Assembly (NCBI GenBank): GCA_026874595.1
Contig: CM049307.1
Coordinates: 829,579 to 893,578, forward strand
Source: Sipunculus nudus
Taxonomy: Eukaryota > Annelida > Sipuncula > Golfingiida > Sipunculidae
Direction of reading: 5' to 3'
Length of the DNA: 64,000 nt
Of this stretch, positions 1 to 13,499 are shown piece by piece. The first letter of the stretch is position 1. Each line of letters starts with the position of its first letter. The translations under genes were made by a program, and so were the position numbers. The notes under the pieces were generated by a model, which saw only the letters and a list, made by a program, of their open reading frames with translations, did no database searches and was not told the DNA's origin.

Positions 1-3000
1 ACCCTATTCCAGTAACATCTACCTCACTATAGAGGGGGATGAAGCAAGAGAGGAACAAGTCCCTCGATGGTTAAAGTAAGTTCTCACACACCATGAACAC
101 ATACAATCATATATACAGGAGAAGAAATCTACTAAGTACCGTATTCCAGTAACATCTACCTCACAATAGAGGGGGACGAGGCCAGAGACAGAAATGTCCC
201 TCGATGGTTAAAGTTAGTTCTCACACACCATGAACACATACATACAGGAGAAGAAATCTACTAAGTACCCTATTCCAGTAACATCTACCTCACTATAGAG
301 GGGGATGAAGCAAGAGAGGAACAAGTCCATCGATGGTTAAAGTAAGTTCTCACACACCATGAACACATACAATCATATATACAGGAGAAGAAATTTACTA
401 AGTACCCTATTCCAGTAACATCTACCTCACAATAGAGGGGGACGAGGCCAGAGACAGAAAAGGCCCTCGATGGTTAAAGTAAGTTCTCACACACCATGAA
501 CACATACAATCATATATACAGGAGAAGAAATCTACTAAGTACCCTATTTCAGTAACATGTACCTCATGATAGGGGGGGAAGAGGCCAGAGACAGAAAAGT
601 CCCTCGATGGTTAAAGTAAGTTCTCACACACCACAAACACATACATACAGGAGAAGAAATCTACTAAGTACCCTATTCCAGTAACATCTACCTCACTATA
701 GAGGGGGATGAAGCAAGAGAGGAACAAGTCCCTCGATGGTTAAAGTAAGTTATCAAACACCACCAACACATACAATCATATATACAGGAGAAGAAATTTA
801 CTAAGTACCCTATTCCAGTAACATCTACCTCACAATAGAGGGGGACGAGGCCAGAGACAGAAAAGTCCCTCGATGGTTAAAGTAAGTTCTCACACACCAC
901 AAACACATACATACAGGAGAAGAAATCTACTAAGTACCCTATTCCAGTAACATCTTCCTCACTATAGAGGGGGATGAAGCAAGAGAGGAACAAGTCCCTC
1001 GATGGTTAAAGTAAGTTCCATACCACAAACACATACATAAAGGAGAAGAAATCTGCTAAGTACCCTATTCCAGTAACATCTACCTCACTATAGAGGGGGA
1101 TGAAGCAAGAGAGGAACAAGTCCCTCGATGGTTAAATTAAGTTCTCACACACCACAAACACATACATACAGGAGAAGAAATCTACTAAGTACACTATTCC
1201 AGTAACATCTACCTCACTATAGAGGGGGATGAAGCAAGAGAGGAACAAGTCCCTCGATGGTTGAAGTAAGTTCTCACACACCATGAACACATACAATCAT
1301 ATATACAGGAGAAGAAATTTACTAAGTACCCTATTCCAGTAACATCTACCTCACTATAGAGGGGGATGAAGCAAGAGAGGAACAAGTCCCTTGATGGTTA
1401 AAGTAAGTTCTCACACACCACAAACACATACATACAGGAGAAGAAATCTGCTAAGTATCCTATTCCAGTAACATCTACCTCACTATAGAGGGGGATGAAG
1501 CAAGAGAGGAACAAGTCCCTCAATGGTTTAAGTAAGTTCTCACACACCATGAACACATACATACAGGAGAAGAAATCTGCTAAGTACCCTATTCCAGTAA
1601 CATCTACCTCACTATAGAGGGGGATGAAGCAAGAGAGGAACAAGTCCCTTGATGGTTAAAGTAAGTTCTCACACACCACAAACACATACATACAGGAGAA
1701 GAAATCTGCTAAGTACCCTATTCCAGTAACATCTACCTCACTATAGAGGGGGATGAAGCAAGAGAGGAACAAGTCCCACGATGGTTAAAGTAAGTTCTCA
1801 CACACCACAAACACATACATACAGGAGAAGAAATCTGCTAAGTACCCTATTCCAGTAACATCTACCTCACTATAGAGGGGGATGAAGCAAGAGAGGAACA
1901 AGTCCCTTGATGGTTAAAGTAAGTTCTCACACACCACAAACACATACATAAAGGAGAAGAAATCTGCTAAGTACCCTATTCCAGTAACATCTACCTCACT
2001 ATAGAGGGGGATGAAGCAAGAGAGGAACAAGTCCCTTGATGGTTAAATTAAGTTCTCACACACCACAAACACATACATACAGGAGAAGAAATCTGCTAGG
2101 TACCCTATTCCAGTAACATCTACCTCACTATAGAGGGGGATGAAGCAAGAGAGGAACAAGTCCCTCGATGGTTAAAGTAAGTTCTCACACACCACAAACA
2201 CATACATACAGGAGAAGAAATCTACTAAGTACCCTATTCCAGTAACATCTACCTCACTATAGAGGGGGATGAAGCAAGAGAGGAACAAGTCCCTCGATGG
2301 TTAAAGTAAGTTCTCACACACCACAAACACATACATACAGGAGAAGAAATCTACTAAGTACCCTATTCCAGTAACATCTTCCTCACTATAGAGGGGGATG
2401 AAGCAAGAGAGGAACAAGTCCCTCGATGGTTAAAGTAAGTTCCATACCACAAACACATACATAAAGGAGAAGAAATCTGCTAAGTACCCTATTCCAGTAA
2501 CATCTACCTCACTATAGAGGGGGATGAAGCAAGAGAGGAACAAGTCCCTCGATGGTTAAATTAAGTTCTCACACACCACAAACACATACATACAGGAGAA
2601 GAAATCTACTAAGTACACTATTCCAGTAACATCTACCTCACTATAGAGGGGGATGAAGCAAGAGAGGAACAAGTCCCTCGATGGTTAAAGTAAGTTCTCA
2701 CACACCATGAACACATACAATCATATATACAGGAGAAGAAATTTACTAAGTACCCTATTCCAGTAACATCTACCTCACAATAGATGGGGACGAGGCCAGA
2801 GACAGAAAAGTCCCTCGATGGTTAAAGTAAGTTCTCACACACCACAAACACATACATACAGGAGAAGAAATCTACTAAGTACCCTATTCCAGTAACATCT
2901 ACCTCACTATAGAGGGGGATGAAGCAAGAGAGGAACAAGTCCCTCGATGGTTAAAGTAAGTTCTCACACACCATGAACACATACAATCATATATACAGGA

Positions 3001-6000
3001 GAAGAAATCTACTAAGTACCGTATTCCAGTAACATCTACCTCACAATAGAGGGGGACGAGGCCAGAGACAGAAATGTCCCTCGATGGTTAAAGTTAGTTC
3101 TCACACACCATGAACACATACATACAGGAGAAGAAATCTACTAAGTACCCTATTCCAGTAACATCTACCTCACTATAGAGGGGGATGAAGCAAGAGAGGA
3201 ACAAGTCCATCGATGGTTAAAGTAAGTTCTCACACACCATGAACACATACAATCATATATACAGGAGAAGAAATTTACTAAGTACCCTATTCCAGTAACA
3301 TCTACCTCACAATAGAGGGGGACGAGGCCAGAGACAGAAAAGGCCCTCGATGGTTAAAGTAAGTTCTCACACACCACAAACACATACATACAGGAGAAGA
3401 AATCTACTAAGTACCCTATTCCAGTAACGTCTACCTCACTATAGAGGGGGATGAAGCAAGAGAGGAACAAGTCCCTCGATGGTTAAAGTAATTTCTCACA
3501 CATCATGAACACATACATACAGGAGAAGAAATCTACTAAGTACCCTATTCCAGTAACATCTACCTCACTATAGAGGGGGATGAAGCAAGAGAGGAACAAG
3601 TCCCTTGATGGTTAAAGTAAGTTCTCACACACCACAAACACATACATACAGGAGAAGAAATCTGCTAAGTACCCTATTCCAGTAACATCTACCTCACTAT
3701 AGAGGGGGATGAAGCAAGAGAGGAACAAGTCCCACGATGGTTAAAGTAAGTTCTCACACACCACAAACACATACATACAGGAGAAGAAATCTGCTAAGTA
3801 CCCTATTCCAGTAACATCTACCTCACTATAGAGGGGGATGAAGCAAGAGAGGAACAAGTCCCTCAATGGTTAAAGTAAGTTCTCACACACCACAAACACA
3901 TACATAAAGGAGAAGAAATCTGCTAAGTACCCTATTCCAGTAACATCTACCTCACTATAGAGGGGGATGAAGCAAGAGAGGAACAAGTCCCTCGATGGTT
4001 AAATTAAGTTCTCACACACCACAAACACATACATACAGGAGAAGAAATCTGCTAAGTACCCTATTCCAGTAACATCTACCTCACTATAGAGGGGGATGAA
4101 GCAAGAGAGGAACAAGTCCCTTGATGGTTAAAGTAAGTTCTCACACACCACAAACACATACATACAGGAGAAGAAATCTGCTAAGTATCCTATTCCAGTA
4201 ACATCTACCTCACTATAGAGGGGGATGAAGCAAGAGAGGAACAAGTCCCTCCATGGTTAAAGTTCTCACACACCACAAACACATACATACAGGAGAAGAA
4301 ATCTGCTAAGTACCCTATTCCAGTAACATCTACCTCACTATAGAGGGGGATGAAGCAAGAGAGGAACAAGTCCCTTGATGGTTAAAGTAAGTTCTCACAC
4401 ACCACAAACACATACATACAGGAGAAGAAATCTGCTAAGTACCCTATTCCAGTAACATCTACCTCACTATAGAGGGGGATGAAGCAAGAGAGGAACAAGT
4501 CCCACGATGGTTAAAGTAAGTTCTCACACACCACAAACACATACATACAGGAGAAGAAATCTGCTAAGTACCCTATTCCAGTAACATCTACCTCACTATA
4601 GAGGGGGATGAAGCAAGAGAGGAACAAGTCCCTCGATGGTTGAAGTAAGTTCTCACACACCACAAACACATACATAAAGGAGAAGAAATCTGCTAATTAC
4701 CCTATTCCAGTAACATCTACCTCACTATAGAGGGGGATGAAGCAAGAGAGGAACAAGTCCCTCGATGGTTAAAGTAAGTTCTCACACACCACAAACACAT
4801 ACATACAGGAGAAGAAATCTACTAAGTACCCTATTCCAGTAACATCTACCTCACTATAGAGGGGGATGAAGCAAGAGAGGAACAAGTCCCTCGATGGTTA
4901 AAGTAAGTTCTCACATACCACAAACACATACATACAGGAGAAGAAATCTACTAAGTACCCTATTCCAGTAACATCTACCTCACTATAGAGGGGGATGAAG
5001 CAAGAGAGGAACAAGTCCCTCGATGGTTAAAGTAAGTTCCATACCACAAACACATACATAAAGGAGAAGAAATCTGCTAAGTACCCTATTCCAGTAACAT
5101 CTACCTCACTATAGAGGGGGATGAAGCAAGAGAGGAACAAGTCCCTCGATGGTTAAAGTAAGTTCTCACACACCACAAACACATACATACAGGAGAAGAA
5201 ATCTACTAAGTACACTATTCCAGTAACATCTACCTCACTATAGAGGGGGATGAAGCAAGAGAGGAACAAGTCCCTCGATGGTTAAAGTAAGTTCTCACAC
5301 ACCATGAACACATACAATCATATATACAGGAGAAGAAATTTACTAAGTACCCTATTCCAGTAGCATCTACCTCACAATAGAGGGGGACGAGGCCAGAGAC
5401 AGAAAAGTCCCTCGATGGTTAAAGTAAGTTCTCACACACCACAAACCATACATACAGGAGAAGAAATCTACTAGGTACCCTATTCCAGGAACATCTACCT
5501 CACTATAGAGGGGGATGAAGCAAGAGAGGAACAAGTCCCTCGATGGTTAAAGTAAGTTCTCACACACCACAAACACATACATACAGGAGAAGAAATCTAC
5601 TAAGTACCCTATTCCAGTAACATCTACCTCACTATAGAGGGGGATGAAGCAAGAGAGGAACAAGTCCCTCGATGGTTAAAGTAAGTTCTCACACACCACA
5701 AACACATACATACAGGAGAAGAAATCTACTAAGTACCCTATTCCAGTAACATCTACCTCACAATAGAGGGGGACGAGGCCAGAGACAGAAATGTCCCTCG
5801 ATGGTTAAAGTAAGTTCTCACACACCATGAACACATACAATCATATATACAGGAGAAGAAATTTACTAAGTACCCTATTCCAGTAACATCTACCTCACAA
5901 TAGAGGGGGAGGAGGCCAGAGACAGAAAAGTCCCTCGATGGTTAAAGTAAGTTCTCACACACCACAAACACATACATACAGGAGAAGAAATCTACTAAGT

Positions 6001-8690
6001 ACCCTATTCCAGGAACATCTACCTCACTTTAGAGGGGGATGAAGCAAGAGAGGAACAAGTCCCTCGATGGTTAAAGTAAGTTCTCACACACCACAAACAC
6101 ATACATACAGGAGAAGAAATCTGCTAAGTACCCTATTCCAGTAACATCTACCTCACTATAGAGGGGGATGAAGCAAGAGAGGAACAAGTCCCTCGATGGT
6201 TAAAGTAAGTTCTCACACACCACAAACACATACATAAAGGAGAAGAAATCTGCTAAGTACCCTATTCCAGTAACATCTACCTCACTATAGAGGGGGATGA
6301 AGCAAGAGAGGAACAAGTCCCTCGATGGTTAAATTAAGTTCTCACACACCACAAACACATACATACAGGAGAAGAAATCTGCTAAGTACCCTATTCCAGT
6401 AACATCTACCTCACTATAGAGGGGGATGAAGCAAGAGAGGAACAAGTCCCTTGATGGTTAAAGTAAGTTCTCACACACCACAAACACATACATACAGGAG
6501 AAGAAATCTGCTAAGTATCCTATTCCAGTAACATCTACCTCACTATAGAGGGGGATGAAGCAAGAGAGGAACAAGTCCCACGATGGTTAAAGTAAGTTCT
6601 CACACACCACAAACACATACATACAGGAGAAGAAATCTGCTAAGTACCCTATTCCAGTAACATCTACCTCACTATAGAGGGGGATGAAGCAAGAGAGGAA
6701 CAAGTCCCACGATGGTTAAAGTAAGTTCTCACACACCACAAACACATACATACAGGAGAAGAAATCTGCTAAGTACCCTATTCCAGTAACATCTACCTCA
6801 CTATAGAGGGGGATGAAGCAAGAGAGGAACAAGTCCCTCGATGGTTAAAGTAAGTTCTCACATACCACAAACACATACATACAGGAGAAGAAATCTACTA
6901 AGTACCCTATTCCAGTAACATCTACCTCACTATAGAGGGGGATGAAGCAAGAGAGGAACAAGTCCCTCGATGGTTAAAGTAAGTTCCATACCACAAACAC
7001 ATACATAAAGGAGAAGAAATCTGCTAAGTACCCTATTCCAGTAACATCTACCTCACTATAGAGGGGGATGAAGCAAGAGAGGAACAAGTCCCTCGATGGT
7101 TAAAGTAAGTTCTCACACACCACAAACACATACATACAGGAGAAGAAATCTACTAAGTACACTATTCCAGTAACATCTACCTCACTATAGAGGGGGATGA
7201 AGCAAGAGAGGAACAAGTCCCTCGATGGTTAAAGTAAGTTCTCACACACCATGAACACATACAATCATATATACAGGAGAAGAAATTTACTAAGTACCCT
7301 ATTCCAGTAGCATCTACCTCACAATAGAGGGGGACGAGGCCAGAGACAGAAAAGTCCCTCGATGGTTAAAGTAAGTTCTCACACACCACAAACCATACAT
7401 ACAGGAGAAGAAATCTACTAGGTACCCTATTCCAGGAACATCTACCTCACTATAGAGGGGGATGAAGCAAGAGAGGAACAAGTCCCTCGATGGTTAAAGT
7501 AAGTTCTCACACACCACAAACACATACATACAGGAGAAGAAATCTACTAAGTACCCTATTCCAGTAACATCTACCTCACTATAGAGGGGGATGAAGCAAG
7601 AGAGGAACAAGTCCCTCGATGGTTAAAGTAAGTTCTCACACACCACAAACACATACATACAGGAGAGGAAATCTACTAAGTACCCTATTCCAGTAACATC
7701 TACCTCACAATAGAGGGGGACGAGGCCAGAGACAGAAATGTCCCTCGATGGTTAAAGTAAGTTCTCACACACCATGAACACATACAATCATATATACAGG
7801 AGAAGAAATTTACTAAGTACCCTATTCCAGTAACATCTACCTCACAATAGAGGGGGAGGAGGCCAGAGACAGAAAAGTCCCTCGATGGTTAAAGTAAGTT
7901 CTCACACACCACAAACACATACATACAGGAGAAGAAATCTACTAAGTACCCTATTCCAGGAACATCTACCTCACTTTAGAGGGGGATGAAGCAAGAGAGG
8001 AACAAGTCCCTCGATGGTTAAAGTAAGTTCTCACACACCACAAACACATACATACAGGAGAAGAAATCTACTAAGTACCCTATTCCAGTAACATCTACCT
8101 CACTATAGAGAGGGATGAAGCAAGAGAGGAACAAGTCCCTCGATGGTTAAAATAAGTTCTCACACACCATGAACACATACATACAGGAGAAGAAATCTAC
8201 TAAGTACCCTATTCCAGTAACATCTACCTCACTATAGAGGGGGATGAAGCAAGAGAGGAACAAGTCCCTCGATGGTTAAAGTAAGTTCTCACACACCACA
8301 AACACATACATACAGGAGAAGAAATCTACTAAGTACCCTATTCCAGTAACATCTACCTCACTATAGAGGGGGATGAAGCAAGAGAGGAACAAGTCCCTCG
8401 ATGGTTAAAGTAAGTTCATACACACCATGAACACATACAATCATATATACAGGAGAAGAAATTTACTAAGTACCCTATTCCAGTAACATCTACCTCACAA
8501 TAGAGGGGGACGAGGCCAGAGATGAACAAGTCTCTACATGGTTAAAGTAAGTTCTCACACACCATGAACACAAACAATCATAAATACAGGAGAAGAAATC
8601 TACTAAGAACAGTATTCCAGAAATATCTACCTCACGATAGAGTGAGATTAAGATAGAGTCCCTCTATGGTATACTAACATTACATACGAG
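1..8690 (+). repeat. 129/137-bp satellite carrying a 63-nt exon-like cassette with splice sites
   Basis: About 66 head-to-tail units, 129 bp when the spacer lacks AATCATAT and 137 bp when it has it. In + orientation each unit reads: branch-point-like TACTAAG, acceptor CCCTATTCCAG, a 63-nt segment (e.g. 13-75 and 150-212), then donor AAA|GTAAGT. Of the three frames of the segment only one is open, giving NIYLTIEGDEAREEQVPRWL with phase 2 at both ends. The spacer left as an intron would be 66-74 nt. Two sequence classes alternate: ...AREEQVP... and ...ARDRKVP.... Some copies are broken: CGA to TGA stop (near 1390, 1650, 1906, 2036, 3604, 4110, 4371, 6450), donor GTAAGT changed to TTAAGT (near 1136, 2046, 2572, 6334), or donor deleted (4261). 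The last copies (8460-8680) decay. The array starts before the window. Confidence 0.9.
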
Positions 8691-8758
8691 AATGTGAACA
8701 ATCCAGTCCTGCTAGTGATGTTATCTCATCAGAACATTTTGTCTTAAATGCTTTTATG

Positions 8759-9178
8759 TCCCCAGGCAAAGTCGGGGGATACTTTAATTTCATGACGGTC
8801 CCACCACTTTTGCCGCCACTGATAAACCTTGTTTGCATGATAACTCAAAATATAATTTACGGATCTTTACCAAACTGGACATGTGCATAGATATTGGAGA
8901 GAGGACAAAGTCTATGGGGTCATGACCTTTACTAGAAGAGTGACCTTTACCTTGAATAGGTCCATTTTTGGGGAAAATCACACAAATTCTTAAATATCTA
9001 AAGAAATCTTGCATGGATTGATCCAAAAATCAAGTTGACCAAAGATTTTGGATAGCATGGTTATGTACTGGAAACTGGTGGCACTGCCTATTATTCTTTA
9101 CTTCTTCCTCCATCATTACCACTTGACAGTACTGTGAGTCAAAAATTAATTGACAAATTTTTTTCATATTATGCATAT
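8759..9178 (+). mobile_element. Truncated Helitron-like (family C) 5' end
   Basis: It starts with TCCCCAGGCAAAGTCGGGG, the same 5' terminus as the elements at 15973 and 35042, and follows their sequence through the nuclear-receptor-like TGACCTTT block and a degenerate GGTGGC palindrome. It breaks off inside the motif CATATTATGCATAT, where the sequence at 9179 takes over. Confidence 0.7.
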
Positions 9179-9700
9179 TGTTACAGATGTCTCTTTTATT
9201 GTGGGCAGCATCTTACATGTGTCTGAGTTGCACTAGCATTGTCCGTTGCCATGGGAGACGCGTGAGCTGGCCCGGCCCACGTGTGGGGTCTGACGTGTAG
9301 AAACTCAGCGGTCATGCTAATCTGAAACTTTCTTGGCTGGTCGAGCTGAGCATGTTTCTTGTAATGTTCTTTGGGCGTGTGTATTATGTATTGTTGGGTT
9401 CTTTAGAATGTTCCTGAAATAGAAGTTTCTAGAATTTTCAGATGAAAATTTATAAATAGGGGCTGTGTTTTAGAGCCAAGAGAGAAGAGTGAGAAATATT
9501 CCCCGGTACACGGAAGAGTGTGAGTCAGTTTTGGTCCTATCCAATAATTGTAGTAGTGTCAGGGATTCTACATACTCTCTGCAGATTTATCGCGGCCTGT
9601 CTCCAGTTTGCTTTCGGGATTATTACCAGAGCTTTACTTTGGACTAGTTGAACTGTTTATGTGGATTATCACATTCCTCCTTTAAAGCACTCATTCTCAA
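9179..9700 (+). mobile_element. Possible solo LTR or LTR fragment with TATA box
   Basis: This interrupts the family C repeat exactly at TGTTACAG, a typical LTR start. The composition is unlike the flanks and GC-richer. A TATAAATAG box at 9451-9459 is followed by a purine-rich AGAGAGAAGAGTG about 25 bp on, as in a retroelement promoter. No second LTR, clear 3' end or target duplication was found, so this is tentative. Confidence 0.35.
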
Positions 9701-9712
9701 TTTCTACCCCCT

Positions 9713-10914
9713 TTGGAAAATGAAAATGACACCATCAAAGTCACACCAATTGCCAAAGCCGAAATACTTAATCAAAAATTCATTAAAGAAACAATTATAA
9801 AGGACACAGATATACCCATCCCCCTTTTGAACAGAAAGAACAAATATACCCTAAAAGAAATTGATTTTGAAATCACAGATGTAAGGGACATCTTATATTT
9901 GTTAAACTTAAACAAAGCACCAGGACCTGATGAGATCCATCCATACATCCTTAAGAAATGTGCCAAAGAACTTGCATATCCCATCTGTAAGATTCTACAT
10001 AGTTCCTTCCAAATTTCAAAACTACCATCTTTTTGGAAAAAAAGCAAATGTTAAACCTATCTTCAAAAAACTACCACCCAGTCTCACTAAACTCATATAT
10101 ATGCAAAGTAATGGAAAAAATAATATTCAAAAGAATGTACAACATCTTAAAAGAGAACAACATATTTTCACAACATCAGTCTTATGTTTTATAATGGGTG
10201 ATTCTACAGTAAATCAGCTTACAGATTTGAACAACTATTTGCCTTGACCTTGACCAAAACAAAGAAATAAGAGCTGTCTATCTAGACATGAGTAAAGCCT
10301 TTGATAAAGTTACTTAGCAAGCTCCATTCTCAAGGCATTCAGGGAAAATTGCTGTATTGGCTGGAAAATTACTTAACAGACAGAAAACAAAGAATAATAG
10401 TAGACAATTCAGCCTCCTCTTGGAAAAAACAGCATGCTGGGGTACCCCAAGGATCTATCCTTGGCCCTCTTCTGTTCTTAATATTTATTAATGACATTAC
10501 TGATGACCTAACCTGCAGTGTCAGACTATTTGCAGATGATACTATGATTTGCCTACTGTCAAGGACCCTAAAATTGCAGCTGAAATCATTAATGCCGATT
10601 TAAAAAGGATTCACAATTGGTCCAAGATATGGCTTGTGACTTTTAATGCTGAAAAAACGGAAAAAATCTCTCTGAAAAAAATCAAACTTGATCATCCTGA
10701 CATATTTCTAGATAACATAAAGATTAAAACCTCAAACAGCCACAAACATCTGGGAATTACCCTACAATCTAAGGGTAAATGGGATGAGCATATTCATAAC
10801 ATCATTACTAAAGCTAATAAAAGAATGCTTATACTTCGGAAATGTAAATACCCCTTAGACCGTCAATCGTTGCAAAACATTTACTTTAGCTACATCAGAC
10901 CAATTTTAGAGTAA
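9713..10914 (+). pseudogene. Degenerate non-LTR retrotransposon reverse transcriptase
   Basis: Conserved reverse-transcriptase blocks appear in order but in different frames: LNLNKAPGPDEIHPYILKK (9900-9960), a KKANVKPIFKK block (about 10036-10068), a Leu-Asp-Met-Ser-Lys-Ala-Phe-Asp block near 10284-10310, GVPQGSILGPLLFLIFINDI (10439-10500), the catalytic FADDT (10529-10543), and a downstream thumb-like HNWSKIW segment. At least four frame breaks separate them, so it is dead. The PQGSILGP and FADDT motifs and the order of blocks place it with Jockey/CR1-type LINEs; the clade is not resolved. No endonuclease or 3' tail is attached. Confidence 0.85.
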
Positions 10915-11340
10915 GAAAACATAGTTTGGTCCAATTTTATCAAGTGAACTCTTCTTACTGCAATGTCCTCTCTTCACTGCCCAAAGGAATGACTATTTAC
11001 CAGTATACTTACCTATCCAAACATTATTATTTGGAGATGTAGAAAAGACCAAGAATACAACACCAAACTATTTGAGCAAGTATTATTATTTATTGATAAA
11101 ACAAAGAGCTTTAAGGCAAAATAAACAAAATATAAATATAAAATAATAATAATCATAACAACAATATTAAAATGGAGGTAGCCAAATCTCACAGCAAACC
11201 TCCAATTGTAGTTAACCTCTTCTGTTTGTAATTGGAACAATGAAACAACAATCCATTATCCCCTCTTCTTCGATATAAAAATTGTCTCCTCTGCATCCCA
11301 GCAAGCCATTGTGCCATTATATCAATCAGGTTTTTGGATT
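10915..11340. other. AT-rich stretch, no gene recognised
   Basis: It follows the broken reverse transcriptase. There may be a few residual codons of its 3' end up to about 11030, then AT-rich sequence with no coding signal or named repeat. Confidence 0.5.
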
Positions 11341-13224
11341 TTTTTAGCTCAGCTGACTATATGTCATCTGAGCTATAGTCGTGGTCCTTTGTCTGTCGTT
11401 CATCCGTCCGGCCGTTAACAGGGCACATTTTCAAACTGTTGGACCCATGAATCCAAAATTTTGCATACAGTTAGATGTTCACAAATTCTCCTACCATACC
11501 AAAAATTGGGTCACTAGGACTTCATTCCTCTGAAATATAAAGTAAAAACCTCCTAAAAAAAGGCATTGTTTCACTTCAAGGCTGACTAATATCGAAACCA
11601 CTGGTCTGTTTTTGAGTATACTTAGTATTCATATTCTTTTATACATTTTCTATTAACATGCGAAAAATTAGGTCAGTATTGAATATTGTATTGAAGTTAT
11701 TGGTCCAAATATAATGCAATTTTTTTAAATTCAGGAAATATATTTACTCACTTAACATGAGAACTGCTGAAGCTGGAGACTTTTTTTTCAGGGATATAAC
11801 TTTATTAAATCAAGATTCAATTGTTAACCCAAAATTAGATCTGAATTTTGCAATTTTTTTAAGTTATTAGCATAAATAAAAAATCAATACCTTAAATTTT
11901 GACCAACTTTGGCTGCAGCACGTTTTTCCCCTGTAAGCACTGTTGATTTAATTTTCACAGCATATATACATAAGGATTTAATCTTTTAAAATATGAAATT
12001 ACAAAGGAATTGATTGAAAAGAGAAGCTTTTATTCAAGTTTCCATACACCATGTCAAGTGTTGTTTACATTAGGCCCACCTGTAGTACAGCCTTCACTTG
12101 TATTATGTAACCCTCTCCTGGCAGCTTGCCTTGGCTCAGCTTGGCCACTACTAGCAGGCTTCCCCTCTGCCCTGCACTCCCCCCCCCCCCTCCCCCAGCT
12201 GGTGCTTAAACTAGATGAATGTTATAATTTTCTGTATTTGATTCATTCTTATTCTAGGCTGTGCTACATTTTAGATTTTGTATTGTACCACCAGGGTTAC
12301 AATGATTAAAGTGCATATTTAATTGTGTCCACAAAGTGGTGTATTGATATATGAAAGTGTGGATGTTCATCAGATAAGTAATTCTTTACTTCAGAAGAGT
12401 GAAAACTTCACCAGGTGTGGAATTGACTATTAATTCCAGTAAAAAATTATAGCTGAGATAGTAATTAGCACAATGATGATGTTTGTCCCTCATTCAACTT
12501 ACAGTGTGTATACTTTATTTGAAAAGATGGTTTTATTTTATCAGATTTACAGAATCTTTTATTTCGGTGAATAAAATTAAGCATGTACTGAAAGCTCCAA
12601 TGTACAAAACTTTTCAATAGTGATTCAAAGAATAATCTTGAAGATGCCATGTTGTGGCATTATTTTCTTTTAAATTCACTGATTTAAAAATAATAAAATA
12701 TATGTGTATGCATAATATGACCTGATATGAGCTACACTCTTGATAAATAAATAATGATTGCAACTAAGAATTCTGACATTTTAACTTATATTTTCAGAAT
12801 TTTTTTATTACAAATTTATAAAACTTGTAAATAAAAAAAAGGAATCTGATAAAAACTGTTAATTAAAAAAGTGGATATGCTAAAAAAATAGGCTTAAATA
12901 TAAACTTAAATGCATTTTCCCTTGAAAGTAAAATAAAGGTATTAGTCCATTCTGTCAACTTGCCTGTCCATCTGTAAATTTTCATATGCATCACAGAATC
13001 TCAAAATGTTTACTGTTTTTCTTCATGACAGTCTTGTCAGAGAATTAGTTTTGCAATCATATATTTAAAACTTTACTATAACCAAGTAGGAGGGCCCCTT
13101 TCCTCTTAGCTTTTCATATGCTTGTATATATGAAAAACATTACAATAGAATATTTTGCATATTTTGCATTTGCAAAAGTTTCAGACTTCAGCAGAGCACT
13201 GTGACCCATGGGTCCCTTGTTTTT
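11341..13224 (+). mobile_element. Family A dispersed repeat, complete-looking copy
   Basis: Family A starts TTTTTAGCTCAGCTGACTAT and continues into a GTCATCTGAGCT dyad, a run of CCGTC/TGTC words, and conserved phrases such as GGACC(C/T)A(C/T)GAATC and TTAGATGT(C/T)CCCAAAATCTCC. It ends CACTGTGACCCATGGGTCCC then TTGTTTTT. The head contains an imperfect hairpin (AGCTCAG..TGAC / GTCA..CTGAGCT) and the tail the palindrome GACCCATGGGTC. No protein is coded, so it looks like a non-autonomous transposon of unassigned class. A poly-C tract lies near 12180. Confidence 0.7.
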
Positions 13225-13499
13225 ATCCAGTCCTTCCTCTACACAAACTCAACCATTATCATCAGTGTGTTAACAACTGTCATTCAGTGAACTTTTGTCA
13301 ATACTTTCAATAATCAGTAATTCTGTATAAGTCTAAGCATAAGTCTTTCAGTATGTATAAAGAGATTTGGCAACAGGCCAAGTTGTTGTCTAAATCTATT
13401 AATAGCTTGGCAATCTTATTTTATTTGCCTTCATTTTTTGAATGGTAATTTATATATATTTTTATATATATTTTATTTATATATATTTTCATCTGCAAA

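Noticed and set aside
1398-1643. Minus-strand 81-codon frame in the cassette array
   Set aside because: Satellite shadow. The splice-site and silent-change evidence is on the + strand.
12010-12309. Plus-strand 99-codon frame
   Set aside because: Lies within a family A repeat with a poly-C run; no domain and no homologous frame in other copies.
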